A stretch of DNA of 64,000 nucleotides, from positions 46,679,370 to 46,743,369 of the forward strand of contig NC_061866.1 in NCBI RefSeq assembly GCF_907164915.1. The letters run 5' to 3'. The stretch's first letter is position 1, and each line of letters starts with the position of its first letter. Both the position numbers and the translations under genes were made by a program. Shown piece by piece: positions 11,020 to 22,599 of the stretch. Below the pieces are notes generated by a model, which was not told the DNA's origin, searched no databases, and was given only the letters and a program-made list of their open reading frames with translations. Source of the DNA: Impatiens glandulifera. Lineage: Eukaryota > Streptophyta > Magnoliopsida > Ericales > Balsaminaceae.

Positions 11020-11595
11020 ATCGTTTGGTACGTAGTATTAATTATATTGGTACAAGTTATAAGGGGTTTAAGTTATATGAGGTATTAAAATGTATAAATT
11101 ATATATATTATGGGTATAAAATATAAGAGAGGTATAAATTATATATATTTTATAATTTTGTGTTTGATTGATAGAATAAGGAAAAGAATAAAAGTCTATT
11201 TTACCTTTATATTTATATAAATTATTTTATTTATTATTTTAATATTTATCTTACGTTAGTTTTTATTATTAATTATATTTAAATTATTAAAAATTATATT
11301 TAATTATCATATAAATATTTTGAAATAATTTATATATTATGGCATCATAATAAAGAGAATTTGGAGCTTAGGTTTAAGAGAAGAATTCAACTAATTAATT
11401 AAAAATGGAAATTTATATGTAAACTAAATATGGAAGAATAAAATTAGTAAACTTTATACTAGTGATATCCGTTACTAGTTTATACCGCATATGAAAATAC
11501 TGTAGATATATAATTTCTAACCAAACAACTAATTAAATATATTATACATATTATAATACTATATATACAGTCTTATACCTCCAACCAAATGGAGT
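11020..11595 (+). mobile_element. AT-rich MITE-like element (family copy 1)
   Basis: Begins near GGGCATCGTTTGGTACG and ends near ACCTCCAACCAAATGG. The ends are loosely inverted (CGTTTGGT against ATTTGGTTGGAGG). A related element in reverse orientation lies at about 61430-61698, sharing AAAATATAAGAG, GGTATAAATTATATA-like and TTTATAATTTT blocks in order. No coding capacity. Confidence 0.5.
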
Positions 11596-11689
11596 CTAGA
11601 GCTCTAAAATGTATGTAGTTTCGTATCATTCCTTTTGGAGATAGTGTAACTTAATTTGGAAAATAAATTTGCAGTCAAAATCTTCCTAC

Positions 11690-12554
11690 TAAAAATTTCT
11701 CAAACTTTGATTAAATGAAGTAATAAAAATTAAGAAAAGAAATCATAAGGAGTTAATAATATGTATTAAAAATTTTAAATTTTTAATAAATCACGAATAA
11801 TATATTAAAATAAAAAATAAAACACTCTCATTCCATATTTTATTCATTTCGGTAAAATAATTTATCTTCTCACATATCTCATCGCATATTTTTTTTCGAA
11901 TAAACCTCTAATTTCGTGACCTTACACTTTCACTTTAGTGAATCAAATATTTAATTCATAATTTTAACATTTAATATCGTGACCTCACACTTTCGTTAAT
12001 CAAACATTTGATTCATATTTATACTTGTTTTTGTTAGTTTGCAAGTTTGAAACATACATATAGAATTTTTAATTTTATTTTTAACCGTTTTTAGTTTATG
12101 AGCGGATCAACTCACAATCCGACTCAAATATCCATTTACTCTCACATATATATCAAAATTAATCACAACTCTCGACCCGACAATCCGAATACTTTTAAAA
12201 TTAAGTATTTTATATATATATATATATTTTAGTTAAAAAGTTGAACTTATATTATTAAAATGTCCCGCGTTTATCAAATTTAATTTTGAATTTAAGATAT
12301 AAAATCTTATTAGACTAATTGGTTAAAAGGTTATACTTTTTTATTAGGTTATTAGTTCGAAATATATCTATAATATTTTTTTATTTTATTTTTAACCGTT
12401 TTAAGTTTATGGGCGGGTCAACCCACAATTCGACCCAAGTATCCATTTATTTTCACATGTATATCCAAATTAACAACAGTTCTCAACCCTCACAATTCAG
12501 ACACTTTTAAAGTTAAGCATCATTATATATATATATATATTATATCTCTTGATC

Positions 12555-12600
<46 letters not shown>
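11690..12600 (-). mobile_element. Inverted Helitron-family copy with tandem 5' segments
   Basis: Reads as the reverse complement of the 34854-35745 element. The left part (about 11820-12030) matches its internal GTGTGAGGTCACG region. There follow two head-to-tail copies of the 5' segment (12040-12225, partial; 12233-12545), with GGGCGGGTCAACCCACAATT and TTAAGCATCATTATATATAT. TA runs lie at the boundary. Diverged; no coding capacity. Confidence 0.65.
12559..12600. repeat. (TA)n microsatellite
   Basis: About 21 TA units at the 5' terminus of the inverted Helitron-family copy. Confidence 0.95.
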
Positions 12601-12602
<2 letters not shown>

Positions 12603-13284
12603 TTTAATTAATTCAAAACATCACTATAAATCTATCATAAATAAATTGAATTGTGGCTATATCAATTTAATAAATTTAACCATTTTGGTAAGGTTAATTA
12701 CCTTCCTTCATTGTAAAGTTTATGATACAGAATTGTGAGTTTGAGTTTTTAAAAAAGTAATATTTGGTTATCATCAACAATTCAATATCAATCATGCTTA
12801 AAGTTATAAACAAAAGTAATTTGTAATGTTTTGGATCTAAAGTAAAATGTGATTGAACTTCATTTATTTAATGAAACACATATGTGAAAAGTTGTCAATT
12901 TTTCTAATTGTGCTGCTAATTTATTTTTTCAAATGTAATTTTCTTTTATTGTAACAATAAGTTTTGCAACATACACTACAAAAATTTGGGTGAAATGCGA
13001 TACCTTGACTTGCCATTATTTTTTCATCAAATTGAATATTTTACAATTTGTTTAGCGATAAACAACATTCTACCTTTATTATTTGCGACCATGCAATAAT
13101 GAAACGCTTTTCACGCGTGGCTAAATTTTCAATTATTTATGCGATTTGTTTAGAATAATTTTTTGTAACTCGAGTTTTAGAAATTGTTTCTCCAACTTTT
13201 TCTTCAGAGTATTGTTCTGAGTACGTGACCATTAATTTTGCTATTAATTTTTTTTTTAACATACCGATCTAATAAAATGTTTTG

Positions 13285-13850
13285 TTAGCAATAGTCATTA
13301 CTTTAGCTATAATTTCATTAATTATTTTTTCTATTGAAGTTAAGTTGCTATTAGATTACTTATAATTTTAATATTTCATTTTGCCATTACTTTAGTTAAA
13401 ATTTTCATATTTCAAGTTTTAAATAGCTATTATTTTAGCTATATGTTTAATATTTATTTTAGCCATGGTAGGAAAGTAGCCACTACTTTAGTTAAAGGTT
13501 TATTATCTCTTTTTTTGCTATTCAAGATAGTTAGCCACTAATGTAGTTACAAGTTTATTATTTTATTTTGCTATTGAAGAACGATAGCCATTAATTTAGT
13601 TATATGCTTCACATTTCCTTTTGCTAAAAAAAAAGTAGCCATTACTTTAGTTAATAGTTCAGTATTTTATTTTGTAATATAATATAAGTAGCCATTACTT
13701 TAGTTAAAAATTTAATATTTTCCTTCACAAATAAAGATGATTAGCTATTAATTTAGTTACACGTTTAATAATTATTTTTGTCATCAAAATAAGTAGCCAT
13801 TACTTTAGTTAAATTTTTAGAAATTTCTTTTCCATTCAGTAAATTATATA
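13285..13850. repeat. 52-bp subterminal minisatellite of the CACTA element
   Basis: About ten units built around GCCATTACTTTAGTTAAA, at roughly 13291, 13382, 13428, 13481, 13533, 13585, 13637, 13691, 13745 and 13795. Spacing is near 52 bp, with one unit lost between the first two. CACTA elements carry subterminal repeats bound by their TNPA/TNP1 protein; the position just inside the terminus fits that role. Confidence 0.8.
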
Positions 13851-13869
13851 TTCCTTTAATTTTTCCGTT

Positions 13870-14600
13870 TAAATTTGAAATAGTGCGACAGATATTGGAA
13901 TATCGTTGAATAGCCAATCATTTTACGACTTTCTTTATTCTGTTTAAAAATTATTTTTTTGGTTATATATTCTTATTTTAATCGCAATATGTATATTAAT
14001 TCGCAAGAAAAAATTATGAAATAGTCTTCCCTGCTTTTCAAAACCATTTAGCAAAAACAATTATAATAACAAAATTCAATTAAATATGAACACAACAAAA
14101 TCATTCGTGTACATATTTTAAATTCCAAAACCAAAATATGTTTTAACATGAAACACATGAAAGTGTATTAATCCAAAAAGATAGATTATCCTACTAATCC
14201 AAAACGCATTTACTCCTTATATTTGACTAATTCAGAACATATCAAAAACTAATCCATTTACCACCATCAAAACATGCATCCAAAAAATGTGCCCCTTGAT
14301 TGTTTTCTCTTCTTCCTAAATCAACCTACATAACACATTAAAATACATGTCACTTTTATTATGAACGATAACTCTAAAGGATGCATTTACTAACAAACAT
14401 ATTATATACTGTGATCATACCAAAAACATTTCATATATATATATACAATAATTACATTCATCATCAAATGTTGATTTCCATGCATGCCAAAAGTATGTAA
14501 CCTGTGGTATTTTGATGTTTCAAATTATGTAATGAATTACTAATATAACAATTTAAATTAGTTTGTTAATTAAGAGCATACCCGAATGATTGCATAAATT
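13870..14600. other. CACTA interior without recognised gene
   Basis: AT-rich sequence between the subterminal repeats and the 3' end of the TNP1-like gene. No coding region or structured repeat was recognised. Confidence 0.4.
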
Positions 14601-14604
14601 TGTG

Positions 14605-17391
14605 TTACTTTCCCTGGGTAAGGGAAAACCCACCAGACATGGATACACCTGAGTTATCATATATCCTCATTAACATTGTCAACAGCTCACTCATTGTATT
14701 CGTTTTTTGGTCACGCTCTTTATTCTCTTCTGTGAGACTTTCTTGTTTTACCTTTAAGTTTCCAATCTCTTCGTCCTGAGCAGTTATCCGTTCCTTTTGA
14801 GCTTCAATCTCTTCTTTGTGAGCTTTAATTTCCACTTCTTGAGCTACAATTTTCACTTCTTGTGCTGCAATTAAAGCTTCTTTCTCTTCATTCCATGTCT
14901 TCAGCTGGAAAACCTCCAAAGAAAGTTCAGTGTTTGATGGACCCGCGCTCCAACTTTTACTTTTCCCCATAAAACCTAGTCCAAACACTCTTCCATTTGT
15001 GGGACCTCCAGCCGCTTCAATCCAAAGATCATAATCACTTTTTCGTTCTCCTTCTAGCAGTGATTCTTGAGTTTGTTTCACTTGCTCAAAATTTTCCTAC
15101 ATCCAATAATTTTCAGAAAAAGTAATTAGTGATGTTATTCTTCTATGCATTAGTAAATTAATATACGTTTAATAATAATTTTGTGAATACAAACCGCCAA
15201 CTCTTCTGCTCTTTTACCACTCCAACCCCCAATTTTCTTTTGAAATGTCCTTCGGAAGACCTCTAAGATAGTGGGCTGTCTTTTAAGTTGAATAGCCTAT
15301 AATTTAGTAAATAATGTACATGTAAAGTGAAATCACCATAAACTTTAAATGTAATGAATGAACTGTTTTAGTTACCGACCAATCTTTTCCGATGCTCATT
15401 TGCATTTATTGATCCCCCACAGTATGCAACTCCACCTTCTTTGGTGTACTTCAATCTATGAGTCTGCACCTTTGTACACTTCTTCATGTACTCATTTTCC
15501 ATGAAATTAACTTTCATTAAATCTCAGTCTTCAATTGTCACGTGTGAGGGCTTCTTCATTTTTTTTCCGCTTGATTCACAAAGTTTCTAATCTTGGCACT
15601 TGCTTTTTTTCGAAATAGTTTATTGACAAATTGTTCCATGGATGGTTCCCATCGAAAAGCGTTCTACAAATGTAGTGAACAGGTCTAATAAACAAGAGGT
15701 TCATACAATTTTTTATGTAATTGTTATTAATCGAAATAAGGTTTTTTGATATACCGCAAAATGTCTCCACCAAACATCTTTAATGTCTTTGGGGACCTGG
15801 TTTCAATTGAAATAAGCACCACTCCATAAAGATGTAATAATTCGATTTATATATTGGGTGATGTCTGGCTCAAAGCTGCATTTTGAAAAACAAATTGTAA
15901 GTTCATAATTAAAACAATGAAATAATGAAATGGTAGTCTTCCTACTCACTTATAACCCTCTATAGAAATAAAAGGCTTAGTCATATCCTCATCCTCAGCT
16001 GCTTCAGTTTCTGAAATAGGATGATCATTAGTGTCCGAAGGTGGTTGGGATAAATCTGTGTCAAGTTGAGTTTCAAGAACTGTAGATGGTAGGTCACTTT
16101 CAATCTGACTTTCAAATCCTTCAAAAGTAATGAGTTGGAAGTTTGGTTGAACGCGAACCGTTTTTGGCCTTGATGATTGCCCTGTTAACCCTGTATTCGA
16201 GGGAATAACCATTGTCTGCTCATTGTGCGTTTCCACATTAGATGGAGCATTTGCCCTTTTCCTTACTGTCCCATCCATGATTGGTGTCTTGCTTGTCGGT
16301 TTTTTTGTTCTAGTTCTCAAGTCTATCTGCTCATCCATGGTAGGATTTAAAGTTTTTGAATGATGTGTCTTGGTTCTGAACTTCACTACGTGCACATCAT
16401 TTGTGTCTTTGTTCATCCTTGAAGACACCTCTTTAATTTGGTTCAAGACAGTTTGTGCCAATCTAGCGTTGTCTCTATGCAGTTTGTTGGCCTTTTATTA
16501 CCGTTAGGGTTAGACCCCGTAGGCGCCACATTATTGTTTACAAGTGCAGGGGCATTGTAGCTAGTTTGTGCAGCCACCTTTGTCCTAGTGTTCACTTTGT
16601 TTGAAGAAGGTTCCTTACTTGGTTTTTTCAACTGTGTTGTTTTTTTTGGCACTGAGGTATCCACATCCTTATTATTACTCGGGGGCTGCCTTCTAACAAC
16701 TCTATACTTTAAAATTGGATCAGTGTCCTTTGATGATTTAGTTTTTTTATGTGCTTGTCGAATCTCTAAGTCATATTCAGTTCCTGTTGATTCTGATATG
16801 GAAACTGATGCATTAGAATCATCTTCTTCTTCCTCTTCTACAATCAAATGTCTTTTTTTGTTTGATAACTGTTTCATATCGCTTGCACAAGAACACTCTG
16901 CATTTAAAGCATAAGAACATAATCATATAAAACAATGAAACATTAATTCAACTTATTCTCTTATCAATGCTTAGTTTTCAGAAACTAACTTATATATGAC
17001 AAGAACACTCTGCATTGAGGCGCATTTTTAATTTACATAATATTTGTTTGAGCATTGAGGGAGCTCATTTAATAAAATTCATAGTTTAGAAGTCAATTTT
17101 CATCCCATCATACTCCAGGCATAACATATAACTAAAATGTAAAATGTTCAGTTTAGTATATCATTGATAAATGTAAATGTAAAATGCTAAGTTTTCAGGA
17201 ACTAACTCACATATACTATCCCTAAACACTAATAATTTAAATAGGATAATCAAATTATATCATTCACTCAATTATTTGTCTAAATTATTTTTGGATCGAC
17301 CCTTATCCTGGTTCATAAATTCTTTTTTATAAGCCTGATTATTTTCATTTAAGTCTTTACCTGCAAGAATAACTTCCTTTCCATCGACCAT
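14605..17391 (-). pseudogene. TNP1/TNPA-like plant transposase (Ptta/En/Spm, Transposase_24 family), disrupted
   Basis: Reconstructed exons run from a 31-nt first exon (17391-17361, MVDGKEVILA), through 16897-15950, 15875-15755, 15663-15376 and a piece near 15300-15200, to a last exon ending at 14605. The conserved C-terminal part reads YDLWIEAAGGPTNGRVFGLG followed by a long coiled coil (repeats of AQEVEI/AQKERI/AQDEEI), as in Ptta/En/Spm proteins. A middle exon reads FRWEPSMEQFVNKLFRKKAS. It is broken. A frameshift near 16490 separates KKRHLIVEEEE...NGNK from the coiled-coil NKLHRDNARLAQ. In-frame TGA replaces expected Trp at 15803-15805 and again in the next exon, and an A-run causes another shift. 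The intact protein would bind subterminal repeats. Oriented away from the TNP2 remnant. Confidence 0.78.
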
Positions 17392-17784
17392 TTTTTATGT
17401 AATTTTCAGGCAATGAAAATTTGAGAGAAGCGAAGAAAATGATAGAAAATTATAACATTAGGCAAAAGGGATTGTCCATATTAGAATTAAAATGAAAATA
17501 AAATGTCTCAATGTGTACTTTTTTGAGAGGAGGATTGATGTAATATCCGAGTAATTAAATTAACCAATTCAAACCCATTAATAGGGTATAACAATAAAAT
17601 GAACTTGTAGCCAGGAACAATATAAGCATAACTAAGAGTGTATATTAATTTTGAGCGCCATTTACACTATTTAGAGTATAGTAGTAGTGTTTACCATAAC
17701 TCATTTCTATTTAAAAATTATCATTAAAGAAATGTTACTTTCTATGAACCAACTATAAAGTTTAAATATTAGCTTTTTAATTAC

Positions 17785-18062
17785 CTGAAAGTCTTGTAGA
17801 GTGGTTGATACCACAGAACATACGCTAATGGAACTCCTAATATGAAGTATATAATAGCAACAAACCAAATCCTTACATCTGCATCTGCATCAATACAAAC
17901 GAACAAAAATTAAAAATTCAGCCAAGCAATTGAGTTGAGAATATAAAGAAAATACATGGTATAAAGGAAAATTTATTTAAATTTACAAGTACTTAAATTA
18001 CCTTCAACCTTTTAACCCAAGCCACACTCACAACTATTACATCCAAAAGAGACATAAAACTT
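17785..18062 (-). pseudogene. Captured SCAMP gene fragment (two exons and their intron)
   Basis: Exon 17878-17785 encodes [18 protein letters not shown] then [14 protein letters not shown], matching the second/third membrane-helix region of plant secretory carrier-associated membrane proteins. It ends in a consensus donor. Upstream on the same strand, across a 123-nt GT-AG intron, lies the preceding SCAMP exon (about 18060-18002): NVIAVTSAWVKGEG-like, here VIVVSVAWVK with two single-base insertions that break the frame. Exon phase across the intron is preserved (G plus AT). Introns are present, so genomic DNA was captured, not a processed transcript. It sits within the CACTA element, in the orientation of the TNP1-like gene. 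SCAMPs are four-helix proteins of the secretory and endocytic pathway; this fragment alone cannot be functional. Confidence 0.8.
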
Positions 18063-19585
18063 TCAAATATTAATTAGGGAATCATTAATAACTTTCAAAT
18101 ATTCCAAATAAAAATCAATCCATTTAGTGAAGAACAGAGAATAATAATTCAAGGGAAAAAGTCTATCCCATTTTCACCACTCTGATTCTACTCCAAGGTG
18201 GCCTTTCCTAAGGTTTTATTCCAATTTCTTTTTCTTTCTTTTTTAAGAAAAGAGAAAAATTACCTTCTTTTGGTTACGATGATATAGATAAAGTATCCAA
18301 AACAGCAAAACCAAAATTGTCTTATGGTGTCATATAAGGCAAGAACACCAAGCCTTTCAAACAAAAAATCACAAAACTTGGGGTGAAATAGAATTACAAT
18401 TAACCAAAAACCAGCTAAGACAAGCCATAGTGGATATAACAAAATTAATCACTTTTCTTATTAAGATTAACCCGATAACAAGTTTGGACCATCCACTTTG
18501 CAAGCTATCAAAACATTTCAGAGTGGATAAAATAAAATTAACCCAACAACTGTTCAAGTGAGCTTTAATTGACAATAGCGCCATGAGAATTTACTTCTGA
18601 AAACAGAAATGGAGAAACAATGGGATGAAAATAAGAAGAGAGAGTTCATAAATAAAATAGGGGATGAAAATTCCTAACTCAAGGCCGAGGTTATTCAAAA
18701 GATTAATTAAACTAGAACAATGGAACTCATTTCCATTCTTGTAGTTTTATAAAAGTTCCAAACATCAATCTATTTCAATATCAACTATACGAGGCATCTA
18801 GGTTTCCTAAAGTTGGAAATAGATATCATTCTAAAGTATTTATACAGGTGAGTATGCTTGATGGGGAAATATGCAGACGACGAGAAGAAATTACATAAGT
18901 GAATGACGATCGTATCGGGCGACTTGAACTAGTGTTGAGTCGAGTACTTACCTCCTTGGTTCGTCGTCGCTTCCAACTACATTTCTAGGTTTTGGAGGAT
19001 GATCGACGAAGGTAGTGTTGGAGGGAGATTTTCTAGATTACTTTTTGAGCGCGCGTATTTTAGATTTTGGCAACGTAAACCTTATATAATAAAAATATGG
19101 AATAAGTTGTGCGATAAATAAAATTGTGTGGAAGCCGAAAAGACTTGTAAGTTTTTTAACTACTATATATATATATACATTTTTTATTATAACTTAAATG
19201 CATTAAAATTTATATTGAATTTATGGGTCGGAAATGAATTAAATGTCACCATCAACCTCCACCAAAATCATATCTTCTTAAATCTCTTTCATTTAATGAC
19301 CGTACTAATACATAAATACAAAACTTACACACATATTTATGCCATCAACAAATGAAATGGATAACCATACTTGCCTCTTTCGTGTATGTTCTTCAATAGG
19401 TAAAGATTGATTTAAAGTTGGAGGGGTTTAGAATATATACAACATAAAAGGTAAGTGCACATTATATAGTCATTCATGAACATATATAGATGCATATACA
19501 TATATAATGACCTCATTTGTTCTTATAATCATGAACATATTTTAAAATAGGATTTTCTGTTGTTATCTATCCAGTACATTTTACC
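18063..19585. other. CACTA interior, probable further captured or promoter sequence
   Basis: No clear protein-coding exon. On the minus strand a GC-richer stretch at about 19080-18890 ends with a strong donor (CAAGGAG|GTAAGTACTCG, junction near 18975). It looks like a 5' leader exon, either of the TNP1-like transcription unit or of the captured SCAMP gene. Open frames at 18260-18584 show no recognisable family. Confidence 0.4.
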
Positions 19586-19589
19586 AGTT

Positions 19590-20474
19590 GAAAGAAGGAT
19601 TACAGGCTGCATCAATAGATACAGAATTCGCCACTTGGTTCCGATGTCAGGTGAATTAATTTGATTTTCCATATCTTCTTTAATTACTAATGAATGAATA
19701 CCTTAAGAATGGTCTGTTTTGTAGATTCTTGAAGAAAATGAACATAATACAACAGGCGATTCAAGTGACTTACTATATTATGTTTCCTATGGGCCACTAA
19801 CACCTGCTACCTCTATTCCCATATATTTTGTTAACGGATATGTTTGGAGGCCAAAAGATTACGGGTCTAATAGATCAACCATGAACAGTGGTGTATGTGT
19901 CAAAGCAAATGATGTGGAATATTATGGACCGCTAGAAGAGATCATACAACTTCAATATCCAGGAGCGTATATGGGTGTTGTCTTATTTAAGTGCGTGTGG
20001 TTTGACCCAACAAGTGGCACAAGAATGAACGATAACTATAGACTTGTTGAGGTTAACATGAAGCGAAAGTATCTTAGATACGATCCATTCATTCTAGCAC
20101 AACAAGGCATACAAGTGTACTATAGTCCATATCCAAGCAGAACATCAAGACAATCCTCTTGGATGTCCGTATGTAAAACCAAGGCTAGAGGGAAAGTGGA
20201 GGAACAATGGACCGATGATAATGTGGTGTATCAACAAGAGGTTATAGTTAGTATCCATATCGACTTGCCACTGAACATTCGGTCATACGATGTAAGTAAC
20301 CTGCGTGACCCTAACAACATTATCTACATGGAACTAGAAGGGGAAAATGAGGAGCATGATTTTGAATCAGAAGAATGTGACAATGGAACAGAAATTTCCC
20401 TTGATTCGGGTGGGAGTACAGATTCAAATGACTTAGAACAAGTTGATGTTGAAGCAAATGAATTTATATACTAA
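19590..20474 (+). pseudogene. TNP2-type CACTA transposase, C-terminal remnant (DUF4216)
   Basis: An exon ending at 19650 (LKEGLQAASIDTEFATWFRCQ) splices in phase to 19725-20474 (250 codons including stop). The second exon reads YYVSYGPLTP, IYFVNGYVWRPKDYGSNR, TMNSGVCVKANDVEYYGPLE, VVLFKCVWFDP and DPFILAQQGIQVYYSPYP, the typical order of the DUF4216-type region at the end of plant TNP2/Transposase_21 proteins. The acidic tail ends in FIY. The catalytic Transposase_21 domain expected upstream is absent, replaced by the SCAMP/leader region. So this is a deletion derivative and cannot transpose alone. Confidence 0.85.
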
Positions 20475-20626
20475 TGCTTTCCTTGATCTTGTTATGTATA
20501 TATTGCTCATGAAATCTGGTGAGGAGTCTGTAAATTATATGTTGATGTTAGTTCATTAATACAAATGTATGTGGATCTTGGTTATCTTGAATATGCACAA
20601 AAGATGTTTGATATTAGTAAACCAGA

Positions 20627-22590
20627 ACATTATATTTAGCCACACACAAGTCATATGCGATACTTCTTCCCACTCCCAAAGGTAATTTGGATGTATTTTA
20701 GGAATTCTTACGAACTTCTACATTATATTGACAAGCTAGAATAATATAGGCTAATATAATTCGAGCTTATGTAAATCTGACGAACTCCTACTCTCAATCG
20801 GATAACATTCAAGATTATATAATTATTAAATTTCTGTTAAATAAGATTTTATAATATAATGAAACTTGAACATTAAAATTAGCCACACACAAGTCATATG
20901 CGATACTTCTTCCCACTTCCAAAGGTAATTTGGATGTATTTTAGGAATTCATACGAACTTTTACATAATTTGACAAGCTGGAATAATATTGGGTGATATA
21001 ATTCGAGCTTATGTAATTTTAACGAACTCCTACACCTAATCGGATAACATTCAAGAATAGATAATTCTTAAATTTCTGTTAAATAAGATTTTTTATAATA
21101 TTAGGAAAGTTGAACATTAAAATTTTCCACACACAAGTCATATGCGATACTTCTTCCCACTCCCAAAGGTAATTTGGATGTATTTTAGGAATTCATGCAA
21201 ACTTTTACATAATTTGACAAGTTAGAATAATATTGGGTGATATAATTCGAGTTTATGTAATTCTGACGAACTCCTACTATCAATCAGCTAACATTCAAGA
21301 TTAGATAATTCTTAAATTTCTATTAAATAAGATTTTATAATATTATGAAAACTTTAACAATAAAATTATCCACACACAGGCCATATGCGATACTTCTTCC
21401 CACTCCCAAATGTAATTTGGATGTATTTTAGGAGTTCGTACAAACTTTTACATAATTTGATAAATTGGAATAATATTGAGTGATATAATTCGAGCTTATA
21501 TAATTCTGATGAACTCCTACTATCAATCGACTAACAATCAAGGTTAGATCATTCTTAAATTTCTATTAAATAAGATTTTATAATATTATGAAACTTGAAC
21601 ATTAAAATTAGCCGCACACAAGCCATATGCGATATTTCTTCCCACTCCCAGAGGTAATTTGGATGTATTTTATGAGTTCATACGAACTTTTACATAATTT
21701 GACAAGCTGTAATAATATTGGGTGATATAATTCGAGCTTATGTAATTTTAACAAACTCCTACACCTAATCGGCTAACATTCAAGAATATATAATTCTTAA
21801 ATTTCTGTTAAATAAGATTTTATAATATTATGAAACTTGAACATTAAAATTAGCCACACACAAGTTATATGCGATACTTCTTCCCACTCCCAAAGGTAAT
21901 TTGGATATATTTTAGGAATTTATACGAACTTCTACATTATTTGACAAGCTAGAATAATATAGGGTGATATAATTTCAGCTAATGTAATACTGACGAACTA
22001 CTACTCTCAATCGGCTAACATTCAAAATTAGATAATTCTTAAATTTCTGTTAAATAAGATTTTATAATATTATGAAACTTGAACATTAAAATTAGCCATA
22101 CACAAGTTATATGCGATACTTTTTCCCACTCCCAAAGGTAATTTGGATATATTTTAGGAATTTATACGAACTTCTACATTATTTGACAAGCTAGAATCAT
22201 TTAGGGTAATATAATTCCAGCTAATGTAATTCTGACGAACTCCTACTCTCAATCGACTAACATTCAAGATTAAATAATTCTTAAATTTCTGTTAAATAAG
22301 ATTTTATAATATTAGGAATGTTGAACATTAAAATTAGCCACACACAAGTCATATGCGATACTTCTTCCCACTTCCAAAGGTAATTTGGATGTATTTTAGA
22401 AATTTATACGAACCTCTACATTATTTGACAAGCTAGAATAATATAGGCTGATATAATTCGAGCTTATGTAATTCTGACGAACTCCTACTCTCAATCGACT
22501 AACATTTAAGATTAAATAATTCTTAAATTTCTGTTAAATAAGATTTTATAATATTATGAAACTTGAACATTATAATTAGCCACACACAAG
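20627..22590. repeat. 242-bp tandem satellite, eight units
   Basis: Eight head-to-tail units. The anchor CATATGCGATACTTCTTCCC (or TATATGCGATAC) starts at 20652, 20895, 21139, 21382, 21624, 21866, 22108 and 22350, giving periods of 242-244 bp. A ninth unit is cut off after CCACACACAAG at 22590. Units are about 90% alike by eye. Each holds CATATGCGATAC, ACTCCCAAAGGTAATTTGGA and TTAAATAAGATTTTATAATA. It directly follows the TNP2 remnant. Confidence 0.95.
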
Positions 22591-22599
22591 AACTACAAC

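Noticed and set aside
18260..18584. Hydrophobic frames (MLYPLWLVLAGFW...; MALLSIKAHLNS...) as membrane-protein genes
   Set aside because: They do not match SCAMP or another family, lack splice continuity and lie inside a transposon; probably intron-like captured DNA.
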